Assembly (NCBI GenBank): GCA_937951485.1
Contig: CALEDJ010000003.1
Span: 49,663 to 113,662, forward strand
Length of the DNA: 64,000 nucleotides
Reading direction: 5' to 3'
From: an uncultured bacterium
GTDB lineage: Bacteria > Hydrogenedentota > Hydrogenedentia > Hydrogenedentales > CAILVY01
Shown: positions 41,501-48,548 of the stretch, piece by piece
Layout of the letters: every line of letters begins with the position of its first letter
Position numbering within the stretch: the first letter of the stretch is position 1
The notes under the pieces: generated by a model
What the model was told of the DNA's origin: nothing
Databases searched by the model: none
The model's input: only the letters and a program-made list of their open reading frames with translations
Translations under genes and position numbers: made by a program

Positions 41501-41997
41501 GTGGGCTGCACGCCCGAAGCGGTCTTTTCTTCCAGCCGCCGTTCCACATAAAGTTCCTCGCCCTTCAGAAACACCACCGTTTCAAAAGGCGACGCGCCCA
41601 CTGACCGTGGCGCCCGCCACACGGTTTTTACGGCACCCTCTTCCAATACCGCTTCTTTGGCACCGTCGGCCTGCTGGACAGTTTTGGCCGCCCCCTGCTT
41701 CATCTCGTAATCCACCCGACTCATCGAGGTGAAACCGGGACATCCCACGCCGGGGGCGCCCAGCCGCAGAATCCGGCGTTCCAGCGCACCGTCGGCCCGG
41801 AAATGCAGCGATTCCGCCGCACCCATTTCCTGCGCGATTGCAATCAGCGCCTCATCCGACAAGGCCGTTCCCCCCTCCACCAACGCCGTATAAACCATCG
41901 TATCCGCCGCCCATCCGGGAATCCCCGCCAGCGTCAGCAGCACCACCAACCCCAGCGCCTGCGCCCTGCCACGCCCTGTTACACCGGAAAAACACAT
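38548..41997 (-). CDS. Large secreted protein with Gly-Glu linkers and doubled C-terminal motif
   Basis: A 1149-residue protein with a signal peptide (ALGLVVLLTLAGIPGWAA). Residues about 35-690 are an Ig/lectin-like exported region of unknown family (DTFYVGSNGYITF is a nidogen-like element, followed by VVVTWNQVRVDM). A Gly-Glu linker (about 690-709) leads to a domain with DLTGNSMVDAAQAQLLDMVL, resembling a dockerin-like loop. A second linker (905-918) leads to an ASPM/HYDIN-like beta domain (LQVVPPILDLGAVFVGDC), then a third, longest linker (1019-1047). The end carries two copies of DYNPxxWKIxxxELLRxIQFxN (about 1055-1077 and 1104-1127). I associate this layout with Hydrogenedentota surface proteins. 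The start has GAGGAGG upstream. Confidence 0.8.
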   Translation of the reverse strand: MCFSGVTGRGRAQALGLVVLLTLAGIPGWAADTMVYTALVEGGTALSDEALIAIAQEMGAAESLHFRADGALERRILRLGAPGVGCPGFTSMSRVDYEMKQGAAKTVQQADGAKEAVLEEGAVKTVWRAPRSVGASPFETVVFLKGEELYVERRLEEKTASGVQPTMIRIDFATGSSLLQVFDRGAAAMANADDMPMGPAPETTVEPAAVSAWGDPAKAAQNQLVQFTAPAQGFNVGMDSGWWPGGGTEEPGGFVLQVRLRAVAAYTYMGNVQGYFWLVNEILKPGTAAGSWGYDFGAELFTKAAIDLGFIGINPIQFDIPYIPNFDLRTTAHDTFDTYLLDSVSTLHDATPRRNLFSVDIVALILGQVDIPDWLSWIPLSGGAAVDVSIAADGAMTCDAIRVSDGSIFTEEGQEIDVIVPEEGYQELATYDENAELAITLDFFPSLYLKVFSMRFDLPLFTIPWTPYEGPLDLPFNDAELNFSGTPSQGDVTDWFTERFIVNNDLSYKRIQFVPSIISNRYTACIDPATAYGTDPAGHTPLPLGDDAFVEITLSGGKTVWLYGVAYDTFYVGSNGYITFTEGDTAKSETYDNHFRLPRISGMFDDLKPQDGGTISWAQLPDRVVVTWNQVRVDMNFTGDTASFQIEMFWDGRIVITWLNLQMFDGLAGLSWGGGVPEGFRASNLSAYAPCLGGEGEGEGEGEGEGEGEPPPVCPQPCDIVCEGPGISAGMLNATIVIYDHRGADPFTADLTGNSMVDAAQAQLLDMVLSMPIAPTHCCVRAAWAANDALANQRLNTVNPIVFTIMPRNVLRTFIAGSLTIGEAGVLNTLSMVLTGLGAEMDLSDYDRSAELYLASYGDADLDGVCNLAEYRAFVSGPGDLLNFVLAAIDTSVAYNGGGCYPPCYEDIGEGEGEGEGEGEIIPDLQVVPPILDLGAVFVGDCVTGIFTLINNTEETIIGAASTEAPFIITTGFLYNIPPGARHEVVIRFCAIVPGFFVQPIMFTGGENPVHIIMANALPVEPEGEGEGGEGEGEGEGEGEGEGEGEGTPAPGFHAADYNPANWKIEITELLRIIQFFNTFGLHCASESEDGYGPGPGNTDCSPHSSDYNPQDWKISLSELLRAIQFYNSGGYHPSLDGEDGFMPGPAPE
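38855..38940. repeat. Hexanucleotide tandem repeat coding for Gly-Glu
   Basis: CTCGCC/TTCGCC hexamers on the plus strand encode the third and longest Gly-Glu linker on the minus strand. Shorter tracts at about 39245-39280 and 39870-39925 encode the other two. Such tracts can slip and change length. Confidence 0.8.
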
Positions 41998-42172
41998 AAC
42001 GATACCTCCTCAAGCATTATTTTACACCAACCTGTTTTGGCATAATTTCACCCCGCCTTTAACTCGCCCCCTCGCGCTTCACATTGAGCCTCTGGTTTGT
42101 TCCCGGATCATGCCCGCGCCTTCATCAAAAAGCGTAACAGAAAATCCCGCTTTTGTCAATGAAATTACTTTT

Positions 42173-42264
42173 AAGGCTTTTGCGAAAAGGGCGATCCGGG
42201 CCTCAGCCCCATCCGGATATTTCGCGCTCTCAAGCAAGAAAACAGTCCATTTCGCAAATGCCGG
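42173..42264. repeat. MITE-like element, copy 2
   Basis: AAGGCTTTTGCGAAAA (42173-42188) and TTTCGCAAATGCCGG (42250-42264) are inverted relatives of the ends of copies 1 and 3. The interior is about 60 bp. Confidence 0.6.
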
Positions 42265-42279
42265 ATACCCATAAATTCT

Positions 42280-42308
42280 TTGAAAAAGCCGCAGAAACCT
42301 GCTAATGT
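42280..42308 (+). promoter_or_regulatory. Promoter of the FmdB-type zinc-ribbon gene
   Basis: TTGAAA (42280-42285), a 17-nt spacer and TAATGT (42303-42308), about 100 nt before the GTG start. Confidence 0.5.
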
Positions 42309-42406
42309 ATGTGTCTTCGGGTCCCTTCCAACGGACTGCCGATCCATTCCGTTTTTTCACAGGATGTGGTCTTGAGTTGTTTTTTCGGATGATAAGGAGA
42401 ATCACC

Positions 42407-42712
42407 GTGCCGACATATACATACACCTGCCGCAAATGCGGCCATCAATTTGATCTTTTCCATTCGATTTCGGCGACGATCCGCGTGAAATGCGAACGGT
42501 GCAAAGGGCCGTGCGACCGGCTGTTGGGTATCGGTGCGGGCATCATATTCAAGGGCAGCGGTTTCTACGAGACGGATTACAAAAACAAAAAGGGGGCGCC
42601 GCCGGAGAAGGGGGCGGAATCGAAAGTTGCGGCAAAATCCGAGGGCGCTTCGGAAGTGAAGCCTGCACCGAAATCAGAAAGCAGACCGGCGAAAGCGGCG
42701 GCCAACGATTGA
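42407..42712 (+). CDS. FmdB-type zinc-ribbon protein
   Basis: A 101-residue protein starting at GTG 42407 with AAGGAG 7 nt upstream. The N-terminal half is the FmdB/CxxC_CxxC_SSSS zinc ribbon: PTYTYTCRKCGHQFD, then VKCERCKGPCDRLL and IIFKGSGFYETDY. The C-terminal half is a Lys/Ala/Glu-rich disordered tail (KGAESKVAAKSEGASEVKP). Family members are often regulators of formamidase-type genes or of unknown role; here no such neighbour is present. Confidence 0.85.
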   Translation: MPTYTYTCRKCGHQFDLFHSISATIRVKCERCKGPCDRLLGIGAGIIFKGSGFYETDYKNKKGAPPEKGAESKVAAKSEGASEVKPAPKSESRPAKAAAND

Positions 42713-42800
42713 GTCGCGGCAAGTCGCACTGCGCATAAACGCGGGGATGATTATTCGTTACGTTTTGGCCGACTGGCGTAATCTTTGGAATCAACACACA

Positions 42801-42912
42801 TAACGAGGCATTTGCGAAGTGGACTGTTTCCGGGCATGAGAACACGAAATACCGCGGTTTTTAGCCGGGACTCAGGTCCCTGACAACTATTGAATTTGCA
42901 AATGCCTCATAA
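42801..42912. repeat. MITE-like element, copy 3
   Basis: TAACGAGGCATTTGCGAA (42801-42818) and TTTGCAAATGCCTCATAA (42895-42912) form 17-18-nt terminal inverted repeats around 76 bp. This is the best-preserved copy. Confidence 0.7.
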
Positions 42913-42923
42913 CACTTTCTTTT

Positions 42924-43027
42924 CGTCATTGCGATCGGTGCGGCGCACAGCGCCGCTGAGCGAAGGTAATCTGAGGCGCACGGTATATCCAGATTGCCGC
43001 GCTGCGCCGCGCTGCGCCCGCAATGAG
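42924..43027. repeat. GTCATTGCGA-type inverted repeat
   Basis: Outer arms CGTCATTGCGA and CCGCAATGAGG enclose inner GGTAATCTG/CCAGATTGCCG, a palindromic intergenic unit of a kind common in bacteria. Confidence 0.55.
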
Positions 43028-43102
43028 GGAGTTATGCGCAGCGATTCAGTCGGCTGAAATGTCACGATTGTTCCAGACCGGAAAGTGGAGGAAGTATTGA
43101 GG

Positions 43103-44296
43103 ATGAACACCGCCGAAATTCAAGCGCTGAATGACGCCTGTATCATCAACACCTATGGCGCAAGGAAACTGGCGATTGCTCGAGGCGAGGGCGCAACGCT
43201 CTGGGACGCGGACGGCAGGGAATACCTGGATTGTTTCGCGGGGATAGCCGTGTGCAATCTGGGGCATTGTCACCCCGCTGTGACGGAAGCCATCCGCGAT
43301 CAGGCGGGCAAACTGTTGCATGTGTCCAACCTCTACTACATCGAGCAGCAGGCGCGTCTGGCGCAGTTGTTGTCGCAGCACTGCTTCGCACAGAAATGGT
43401 TTTTCTGCAACGGCGGAGCGGAGGCGAATGAGGCGGCCATCAAGATCACACGGCGCTATTGGGCGCAAAAGGGCACGCCGAAACCGCATATTGTCACGGC
43501 GGACCAGTCGTTTCACGGCCGGACCATGGCCACCATCACGGCCACGGGCCAGCCGAAATACCATCAAGGCTTCGAACCGATGGTGCCGGGTTTCCGTTAT
43601 GTGCCGTTCAATGACCTCGCGGCTTTGGAAGCGGCCATCACGCCGGAAGTGGGTGCGGTGATGCTGGAGCCGATCCAGGGCGAGGGTGGCGTGCGCATGC
43701 CCGCGGACGGCTATCTCCGCGCGGTGCGCGAGTTGTGCGATGCGCGCGGGATTCTCCTGATTTTCGATGAAGTGCAGACCGGCCTCGGTCGGACCGGCCC
43801 GCTTTTCGCGCACCAGGATTTCGGCATTCAGCCTGACATCATGACGCTGGCGAAGGGGCTGGCGAACGGCGTGCCCATCGGCGCGATGGGCTGCACCGAC
43901 GAAGTGGCGCAGGGCTTCAGCCCCGGCGCGCACGCCTGCACCTTTGGTGGGAACCCGCTGAGTTGCGCGGCGGCCCTCGCCACACTGGAAACGCTCACCG
44001 GCCCCGGCTTTCTGGATCGCGCCAAGGCGGTAGGCAATTCATTCATGGACCAATTGAAGGCGCTTGCCGCCGAACATCCGCAGATTGTCGAGGTTCGCGG
44101 CAAAGGGCTGATGATTGGCGTCGAGTTCAAGGAGCCCGTGGCGCCGCTGATCACGCGGATGATCGAATCGGGCATCATCTGCGGACCGGCGGGACCGAAC
44201 GTGCTGCGTTTCCTGCCGCCGCTCATTGTCACGGAAGAACAGATGGCTCGGGTGGTATCCGTGCTGGCGGCATGTCTGGGAGAACTGGGATGGTAA
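43103..44296 (+). CDS. argD: Acetylornithine aminotransferase
   Basis: A 397-residue class III PLP aminotransferase, acting in arginine synthesis on N-acetylglutamate semialdehyde. Motifs are YGARKLAIARGEGATLWDADGREYLD, CNLGHCHPAV, FFCNGGAEANEAAIK, SFHGRTMATITATGQPKY, LIFDEVQTGLGRTG, and the PLP lysine in IMTLAKGLANGVPIGA. ATG 43103 is preferred; a GTG at 43085 is also open. It overlaps argF by 7 nt, and argG follows argF, so the three form an arginine cluster. Confidence 0.9.
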   Translation: MNTAEIQALNDACIINTYGARKLAIARGEGATLWDADGREYLDCFAGIAVCNLGHCHPAVTEAIRDQAGKLLHVSNLYYIEQQARLAQLLSQHCFAQKWFFCNGGAEANEAAIKITRRYWAQKGTPKPHIVTADQSFHGRTMATITATGQPKYHQGFEPMVPGFRYVPFNDLAALEAAITPEVGAVMLEPIQGEGGVRMPADGYLRAVRELCDARGILLIFDEVQTGLGRTGPLFAHQDFGIQPDIMTLAKGLANGVPIGAMGCTDEVAQGFSPGAHACTFGGNPLSCAAALATLETLTGPGFLDRAKAVGNSFMDQLKALAAEHPQIVEVRGKGLMIGVEFKEPVAPLITRMIESGIICGPAGPNVLRFLPPLIVTEEQMARVVSVLAACLGELGW

Positions 44297-45195
44297 AGGA
44301 TTTTATCTGCCTCCTGGATTACTCGTCCGAGGAGATTCTTGGCTTTCTCGACTTTGCGGACGAACTGAAGCGGGAACACAAGGAGGGAACGGCGCGGCCG
44401 CTGCTGGCGGGCAAGGTGCTGGCCATGATCTTTGAAAAACCCAGCCTGCGCACCCGCCTGACGTTCCAGATCGGCATGTTTCAACTCGGCGGCTTCGGCG
44501 TGCTCATTGACACCCGGCTCGGCGAGCGCGAATCCGTCCCGGATGTGGCCCGCAACCTCGAGCGCTGGGCCGACGGGATCATGGCGCGCACCTACCGGCA
44601 CAGCGATCTGCTGACCCTGGCCGAGCACGCCGTCGTGCCGGTCATCAACGCGCTGACGGACAAACTGCACCCCTGTCAGATTCTGGCCGACAGCCAGACG
44701 CTGCGCGAGCATCTCGGCCCCGATTTCGGCAGCATGAAACTCGCTTTTGTGGGCGACGGCAACAATGTCTTCAATTCCTGGCTGAGTTTTGCGGCGCGAT
44801 TGCCGCTGAATGTGACGCTCGTCTGCCCCCCCGGATATGAGTGCGACCCGGAAATCCTGGCACGGGCGCGCGAAACGGCCAAAGGATGCATCGAAATCAC
44901 GCACGACCTGGAAGCGGGGTTGAAGGATGCCGACGCGGTCTATACCGACGTGTGGGCGAGCATGGGGCAGGAGGATGAAGCCGCGGAACGCGAACGCGCC
45001 TTTGCGCCCTACCAGGTGAATGCGCGCGTCATGGCGATGGCACGGCCCGGCGCGCTGTTCATGCACTGCCTGCCCGCGCACCGCGGCAGCGAAGTCACCG
45101 ATGATGTCATTGATGCGCCGACCTCCGTCGTCTTCGACCAGGCCGAAAACCGGCTTCACGCGCAGAAGGCGGTGCTGGCAACCCTTATGCGCTGA
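44290..45195 (+). CDS. argF: Ornithine carbamoyltransferase
   Basis: A 301-residue transcarbamylase making citrulline from ornithine and carbamoyl phosphate. The carbamoyl-phosphate site FEKPSLRTRLTFQIG is present (Leu where Thr is common). MARTYRHSDL, LTDKLHPCQILADSQT, YTDVWASMGQE and the ornithine-loop MHCLPAHRGSEV are also visible. The ATG at 44290 lies inside argD, overlapping its last 7 nt. HCLPAHRG fits ornithine rather than acetylornithine carbamoyltransferase. Confidence 0.9.
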   Translation: MVKDFICLLDYSSEEILGFLDFADELKREHKEGTARPLLAGKVLAMIFEKPSLRTRLTFQIGMFQLGGFGVLIDTRLGERESVPDVARNLERWADGIMARTYRHSDLLTLAEHAVVPVINALTDKLHPCQILADSQTLREHLGPDFGSMKLAFVGDGNNVFNSWLSFAARLPLNVTLVCPPGYECDPEILARARETAKGCIEITHDLEAGLKDADAVYTDVWASMGQEDEAAERERAFAPYQVNARVMAMARPGALFMHCLPAHRGSEVTDDVIDAPTSVVFDQAENRLHAQKAVLATLMR

Positions 45196-45203
45196 AGGAT
45201 GCC

Positions 45204-45303
45204 CGGCGGCAATCGCATGCTGACGCATGAACAACATACATTGGCAGCGCCGCGCGGCGGCAATGGCATGCTGACGCATGAACAAAATAGAATATACATT
45301 GGC
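45204..45303 (+). repeat. Direct tandem repeat between argF and argG
   Basis: CGGCGGCAAT(C/G)GCATGCTG... ACGCATGAACAA...ATACATTGGC occurs twice (45204-45245 and 45255-45303). The second copy is 7 nt longer. Confidence 0.75.
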
Positions 45304-45372
45304 TGAGCGCCCCCAAAGCATAGACGGAAACACGACACGCCTCCGGGCGTCAGGATAAGGATACACATCATC

Positions 45373-46596
45373 ATGGCAGAGAACATCAAAAGAATCGTCT
45401 TGGCCTATTCCGGCGGACTTGACACATCCATTATTCTGAAATGGCTCCAGGAAACGTACAAGGCCGAGGTCATCGCCTTCATCGCGGACATCGGCCAGGG
45501 GGAGGAAACCGAACCCGCCCGGGAAAAAGCGCTGGCCACCGGCGCATCGCAGGCGATCGTCAAGGACCTCAAGCGCGAATTCGTGCGGGATTTCGTCTTT
45601 CCCGCCATGCGCGCCAACGCCATCTATGAGGGTGGTTACCTGCTGGGCACCAGCGTGGCGCGCCCGCTCATCGCCAAGGCGCAGATGGAAGTCTATCGCG
45701 ACACCGCCGCCGACGCCGTATCGCACGGCGCGACCGGCAAGGGAAATGACCAGGTGCGCTTCGAACTCACCTGCATGGCCATTGACCCCAATGTCCGCAT
45801 CATTGCGCCGTGGCGCGATGCGAAGTGGACGCTCAACAGTCGCGAGAAGATGATCGCTTACGCGCAGAAGCACGCCATACCCGTGCCGGTGAGCAAGGCC
45901 AGGCCGTATTCGTCCGATCGCAATCTGCTGCACATCTCCTTCGAGGGCGGCATTCTCGAAGACCCCTGGGCCGAAGCGCCGGAGGACATGTTTGTGCTGT
46001 CGGTGGACCCGCGCGAAGCGCCCGACAAGCCCACCCATGTCGAGGTCGCATTCGAGGAAGGCTGGCCCGTCGCCGTGGATGGTGACCGCCTGCCGCCCGA
46101 AGCGCTGCTCGCGCGGCTCAACGAACTCGGCGGCGCGAATGGGGTCGGCCGCGTGGACATCGTCGAGAACCGTTTCGTCGGGATGAAATCGCGCGGGGTC
46201 TATGAGACCCCCGGCGGCACGATCCTCTACGCCGCGCACCGCGCCGTGGAATCCATCACCATGGACCGGGAGGTCATGCTCCAGCGCGACCAGTTGTCGC
46301 CGAAAATCGCGCAACTCATCTACAACGGCTTCTGGTATTCCCCGGAAATGGAGGCGATCATGGCCTTCGTGGACAAAAGCCAGGAAAACGTCACCGGCAC
46401 GGCGCGCCTGCGCCTCTACAAAGGCCATTGCATGGTGGTTGGACGCCGCGCCGAGAAGTCCCTCTTCGACCCGCGCATCTGCACCTTTGAGGAAGACGAA
46501 GGCGCCTATGATCAGGCCGATGCCACCGGCTTCATCCGGCTCAACGCCCTGCGCCTCCGCGTCCGCAACAACGCCGGATTCTTCAAGGGCGCGTAG
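45373..46596 (+). CDS. argG: Argininosuccinate synthase
   Basis: A 407-residue enzyme joining citrulline and aspartate with ATP. Motifs are the ATP loop [77 protein letters not shown], and [13 protein letters not shown]. Its length is normal for the family. The start has AAGGAT 10 nt upstream. It is separated from argF by a tandem repeat but remains in the same orientation. argH is not in the window. Confidence 0.95.
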   Translation: MAENIKRIVLAYSGGLDTSIILKWLQETYKAEVIAFIADIGQGEETEPAREKALATGASQAIVKDLKREFVRDFVFPAMRANAIYEGGYLLGTSVARPLIAKAQMEVYRDTAADAVSHGATGKGNDQVRFELTCMAIDPNVRIIAPWRDAKWTLNSREKMIAYAQKHAIPVPVSKARPYSSDRNLLHISFEGGILEDPWAEAPEDMFVLSVDPREAPDKPTHVEVAFEEGWPVAVDGDRLPPEALLARLNELGGANGVGRVDIVENRFVGMKSRGVYETPGGTILYAAHRAVESITMDREVMLQRDQLSPKIAQLIYNGFWYSPEMEAIMAFVDKSQENVTGTARLRLYKGHCMVVGRRAEKSLFDPRICTFEEDEGAYDQADATGFIRLNALRLRVRNNAGFFKGA

Positions 46597-46722
46597 ACAC
46601 TGGGTCCCGGTGTTCCGAAAAAGTGCGCATAGGCGCGTGGAAAGGTGCAGGGGGATTTGCATTATTTCGGGATGTTGTGGTAAATATTGACAAAAAGAAC
46701 CTGATTTCAGGCGGAAAGAACC

Positions 46723-46842
46723 CATGCAGGCGATACGAATGACAAAGCGCGGAACGATATGGCGCACCGCAGGCGCGATGTTTACGGTGAATCATCGAAT
46801 TCCATCGCGGGTTCTTCCCCTGGGGCGAGAAACAATGAGGTA
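46723..46842 (+). CDS. Possible 39-residue small protein
   Basis: ATG 46723 follows GGCGGAAAG at a suitable distance. The basic product starts MQAIRMTKRGTIWRT and stops 28 nt before a strong terminator. There is no family match and no codon evidence beyond an open frame; it may be chance inside a non-coding RNA. Confidence 0.25.
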
Positions 46843-46870
46843 ACGTAAGCCCAAATATACGGCAAACTCA

Positions 46871-46907
46871 CCGCCGCAGGCAGAACCCAAGAGCCTGCGG
46901 CGGTTTT
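46871..46907 (+). terminator. Rho-independent terminator
   Basis: CCGCCGCAGGC (46871-46881) pairs perfectly with GCCTGCGGCGG (46893-46903), followed by TTTT. It lies 275 nt beyond argG, so it ends either a long argG 3' tail or a separate small transcript. Confidence 0.8.
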
Positions 46908-47098
46908 CGTTCGGATGTGCGCCCGGCGGCGCGCCTGAGGCAAGGAAATGCAGCAAAGAAAAGGAACAACGACCGTGATGAAGAAGCACATGACCACGCG
47001 AATTACGTGCGGTGCGGTGTTTCGACACGCACGCGCCTGGGCGGCGGATGACATTTCGGCGATGGGTTTGAGGCAGCGACTATCAGGAGTTTACGACG

Positions 47099-47521
47099 AT
47101 GGCACAGTTCAATCCGGTATTCTGGGAAATCCCGACCGATGTTGCCGCGCTTGACCGGGTTCCGGCGAGCGCGGGGTTGTGGTACGAGACGGACGTGGAT
47201 CGGCAGCGGCGCGGCGCTTTTCAGGACTTCTGTCGCGCGGTAAGCCCGGCGGTGCATTCGTTGATTGACGCGAAACTCACCGGACGCCAGCAGGAAGTTT
47301 TGAAACTGTACTATTACTATGGAAAAACCCAGGAAGACATCGCAGCCATCCTCAACCTGACGCAGTCCACCGTGAGCCGGCACTTGTTCGGCACGGCGCG
47401 CGGCGGGAAGAAAGTCGGCGGCGCGATTCCCAAGTTGCGCAAGGCGATTGATTCCGCGAAAATCCCTGAAATCAATGCCGCTCTGGACACGCTTCAGGAG
47501 GCCTTGGCGCAAGCCGTATAG
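47099..47521 (+). CDS. Sigma-70 region 4-like HTH protein
   Basis: A 140-residue protein. The centre LTGRQQEVLKLYYYYGKTQEDIAAILNLTQSTVSRHLFG is a sigma-region-4/LuxR-like helix-turn-helix that would bind DNA. The N-terminal part (NPVFWEIPTDVAALDRVPASAGLWYETDVDR) is not a sigma-region-2 domain, so it is not a complete sigma factor. The C-terminal helix (KIPEINAALDTLQEALAQA) may dimerise. The start has AGGAG 9 nt upstream. It precedes the OmpA gene but is separated from it by a promoter. Confidence 0.75.
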   Translation: MAQFNPVFWEIPTDVAALDRVPASAGLWYETDVDRQRRGAFQDFCRAVSPAVHSLIDAKLTGRQQEVLKLYYYYGKTQEDIAAILNLTQSTVSRHLFGTARGGKKVGGAIPKLRKAIDSAKIPEINAALDTLQEALAQAV

Positions 47522-47672
47522 GTCCGCGGAAATTTGTGGCGTTTGACAGGCGTTTATGCAGAAGATGAAACTGTGGCTTCGGATAGGTTATACTAGTGCT
47601 GGATGGGGATGCCTTCGAGGTCACGCACGAAGCCGTCCGAACATCCAAATTCGCCGAAGATTTGAAAATTGC

Positions 47673-47701
47673 TTGACAATCTTCGCGAATTGTGGTTAAA
47701 T
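47673..47701 (+). promoter_or_regulatory. Strong promoter of the OmpA-family gene
   Basis: A perfect TTGACA (47673-47678), a 17-nt spacer and TTAAAT (47696-47701) give a leader of about 75 nt before ATG 47782. Confidence 0.7.
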
Positions 47702-47781
47702 GTCCGTCATAGGAATTGGAAACGGACCCGAGGGATATGGTTGTTGCTTTTTGGGTGTGCGTGCAGCAAGAAGGAGAAGCG

Positions 47782-48447
47782 ATGATGAAGAAAATGCTTA
47801 TGCTGGTGATGGTGGCCGTGCTGGCAGGCGCTGGGGCGCCTGCAACAGCCGCAATAGACTGGGAGGACATGTCGTGGTGGGGCAACACGGGCGCCACGCC
47901 GGACCCCGTTCCGGATGATCTCGGACGCTCCGGATCGTGGTGGTTCCCGACGACGCCCGCCTCCAACGTGGATGATCAGGAACTTTGGGGCAATCGTGGC
48001 GTAGTGTATTTCATCAAGGCGGAAGCGCCTGAACCGCCTGCGCAGCCATCTCCTCCTCCTCCGCCACCGCCACCGCCTCCCGCGCCGCCGAAGGTGCAGC
48101 GCACAGCGATCATTTTGAACAACGTCCTGTTCGGCTTTGACCAGTCCGTGTTAACGGCGCAGGGCAAGGCGGAAATTGACAAGTTGATCGCCGAGATGAA
48201 GAAGTATCCGAAGGATACGGTGATCATCGAAGGGCATACGTGCAGCATCGGCACGGCGGAATACAACATGGGCCTTGGTCAGCGTCGTGCGAACGCCGTC
48301 AAGGCGTACATGGTGCAGAACGGGATTGACGAAAGCCGCATCCAGACGGTGAGTTACGGCTTGACGCGGCCGGCAGTGCCCAATGACACGCCCGCCAACC
48401 GCGCCCTGAACCGTCGCGCCGAATTCAAGATCACGATAGTGGACTGA
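47782..48447 (+). CDS. OmpA-family peptidoglycan-binding lipoprotein-like/outer-membrane protein
   Basis: A 221-residue protein with signal peptide (MMKKMLMLVMVAVLAGAGAPATAA) and a Trp-rich linker (IDWEDMSWWGNTG). A polyproline hinge of about 14 residues follows, then a C-terminal OmpA domain: LFGFDQSVLTAQGKAEIDKL, VIIEGHTCSIGTAEYNMGLGQRRANAVK, and the peptidoglycan-contact stretch NRALNRRAEF. It probably ties the envelope to the cell wall. AAGGAG precedes the start. It has its own promoter and terminator, so it is monocistronic. Confidence 0.85.
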   Translation: MMKKMLMLVMVAVLAGAGAPATAAIDWEDMSWWGNTGATPDPVPDDLGRSGSWWFPTTPASNVDDQELWGNRGVVYFIKAEAPEPPAQPSPPPPPPPPPPAPPKVQRTAIILNNVLFGFDQSVLTAQGKAEIDKLIAEMKKYPKDTVIIEGHTCSIGTAEYNMGLGQRRANAVKAYMVQNGIDESRIQTVSYGLTRPAVPNDTPANRALNRRAEFKITIVD

Positions 48448-48491
48448 GGCTGAAACGGCCCACTTGATGGCAGTGATTGGGGAATGTATTG

Positions 48492-48529
48492 TGCGGCCCC
48501 GGTGTCGTGACGCTGGGGCCGCATTTTTC
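48492..48529 (+). terminator. Rho-independent terminator of the OmpA gene
   Basis: TGCGGCCCC (48492-48500) pairs perfectly with GGGGCCGCA (48515-48523), followed by TTTTTC. It lies 45 nt past the stop. Confidence 0.85.
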
Positions 48530-48548
48530 ATTCCCCGGGAATCACGGG

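Larger units (their letters stand above)
41998..42406. other. Intergenic region with a MITE-like copy and promoter
   Basis: The gap between divergent genes contains the repeat at 42173-42264 and a promoter at 42280-42308. No gene is seen. Confidence 0.6.
42713..43102. other. Intergenic region with two repeat elements
   Basis: It holds MITE-like copy 3 (42801-42912) and an inverted repeat starting CGTCATTGCGA (42924) and ending CCGCAATGAGG (about 43027). No gene is seen. Confidence 0.6.
46597..47098 (+). other. 502-nt gap with a terminator but no clear gene
   Basis: It contains a weak promoter-like pair, TTGCAT (46657-46662) and TAAATA (46681-46686) at 18-nt spacing, a 39-codon frame (46723-46842) and a strong terminator at 46871-46907. 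Together they could be a small transcript. Confidence 0.5.

Noticed and set aside
43828..46767. 979-codon minus-strand frame opposite argF and argG
   Set aside because: Shadow of three well-supported arginine genes; no motif of its own.
46948..47154. 68-codon plus-strand frame overlapping the HTH gene
   Set aside because: It runs into the start of the HTH gene, which has the better ribosome site and a real domain.
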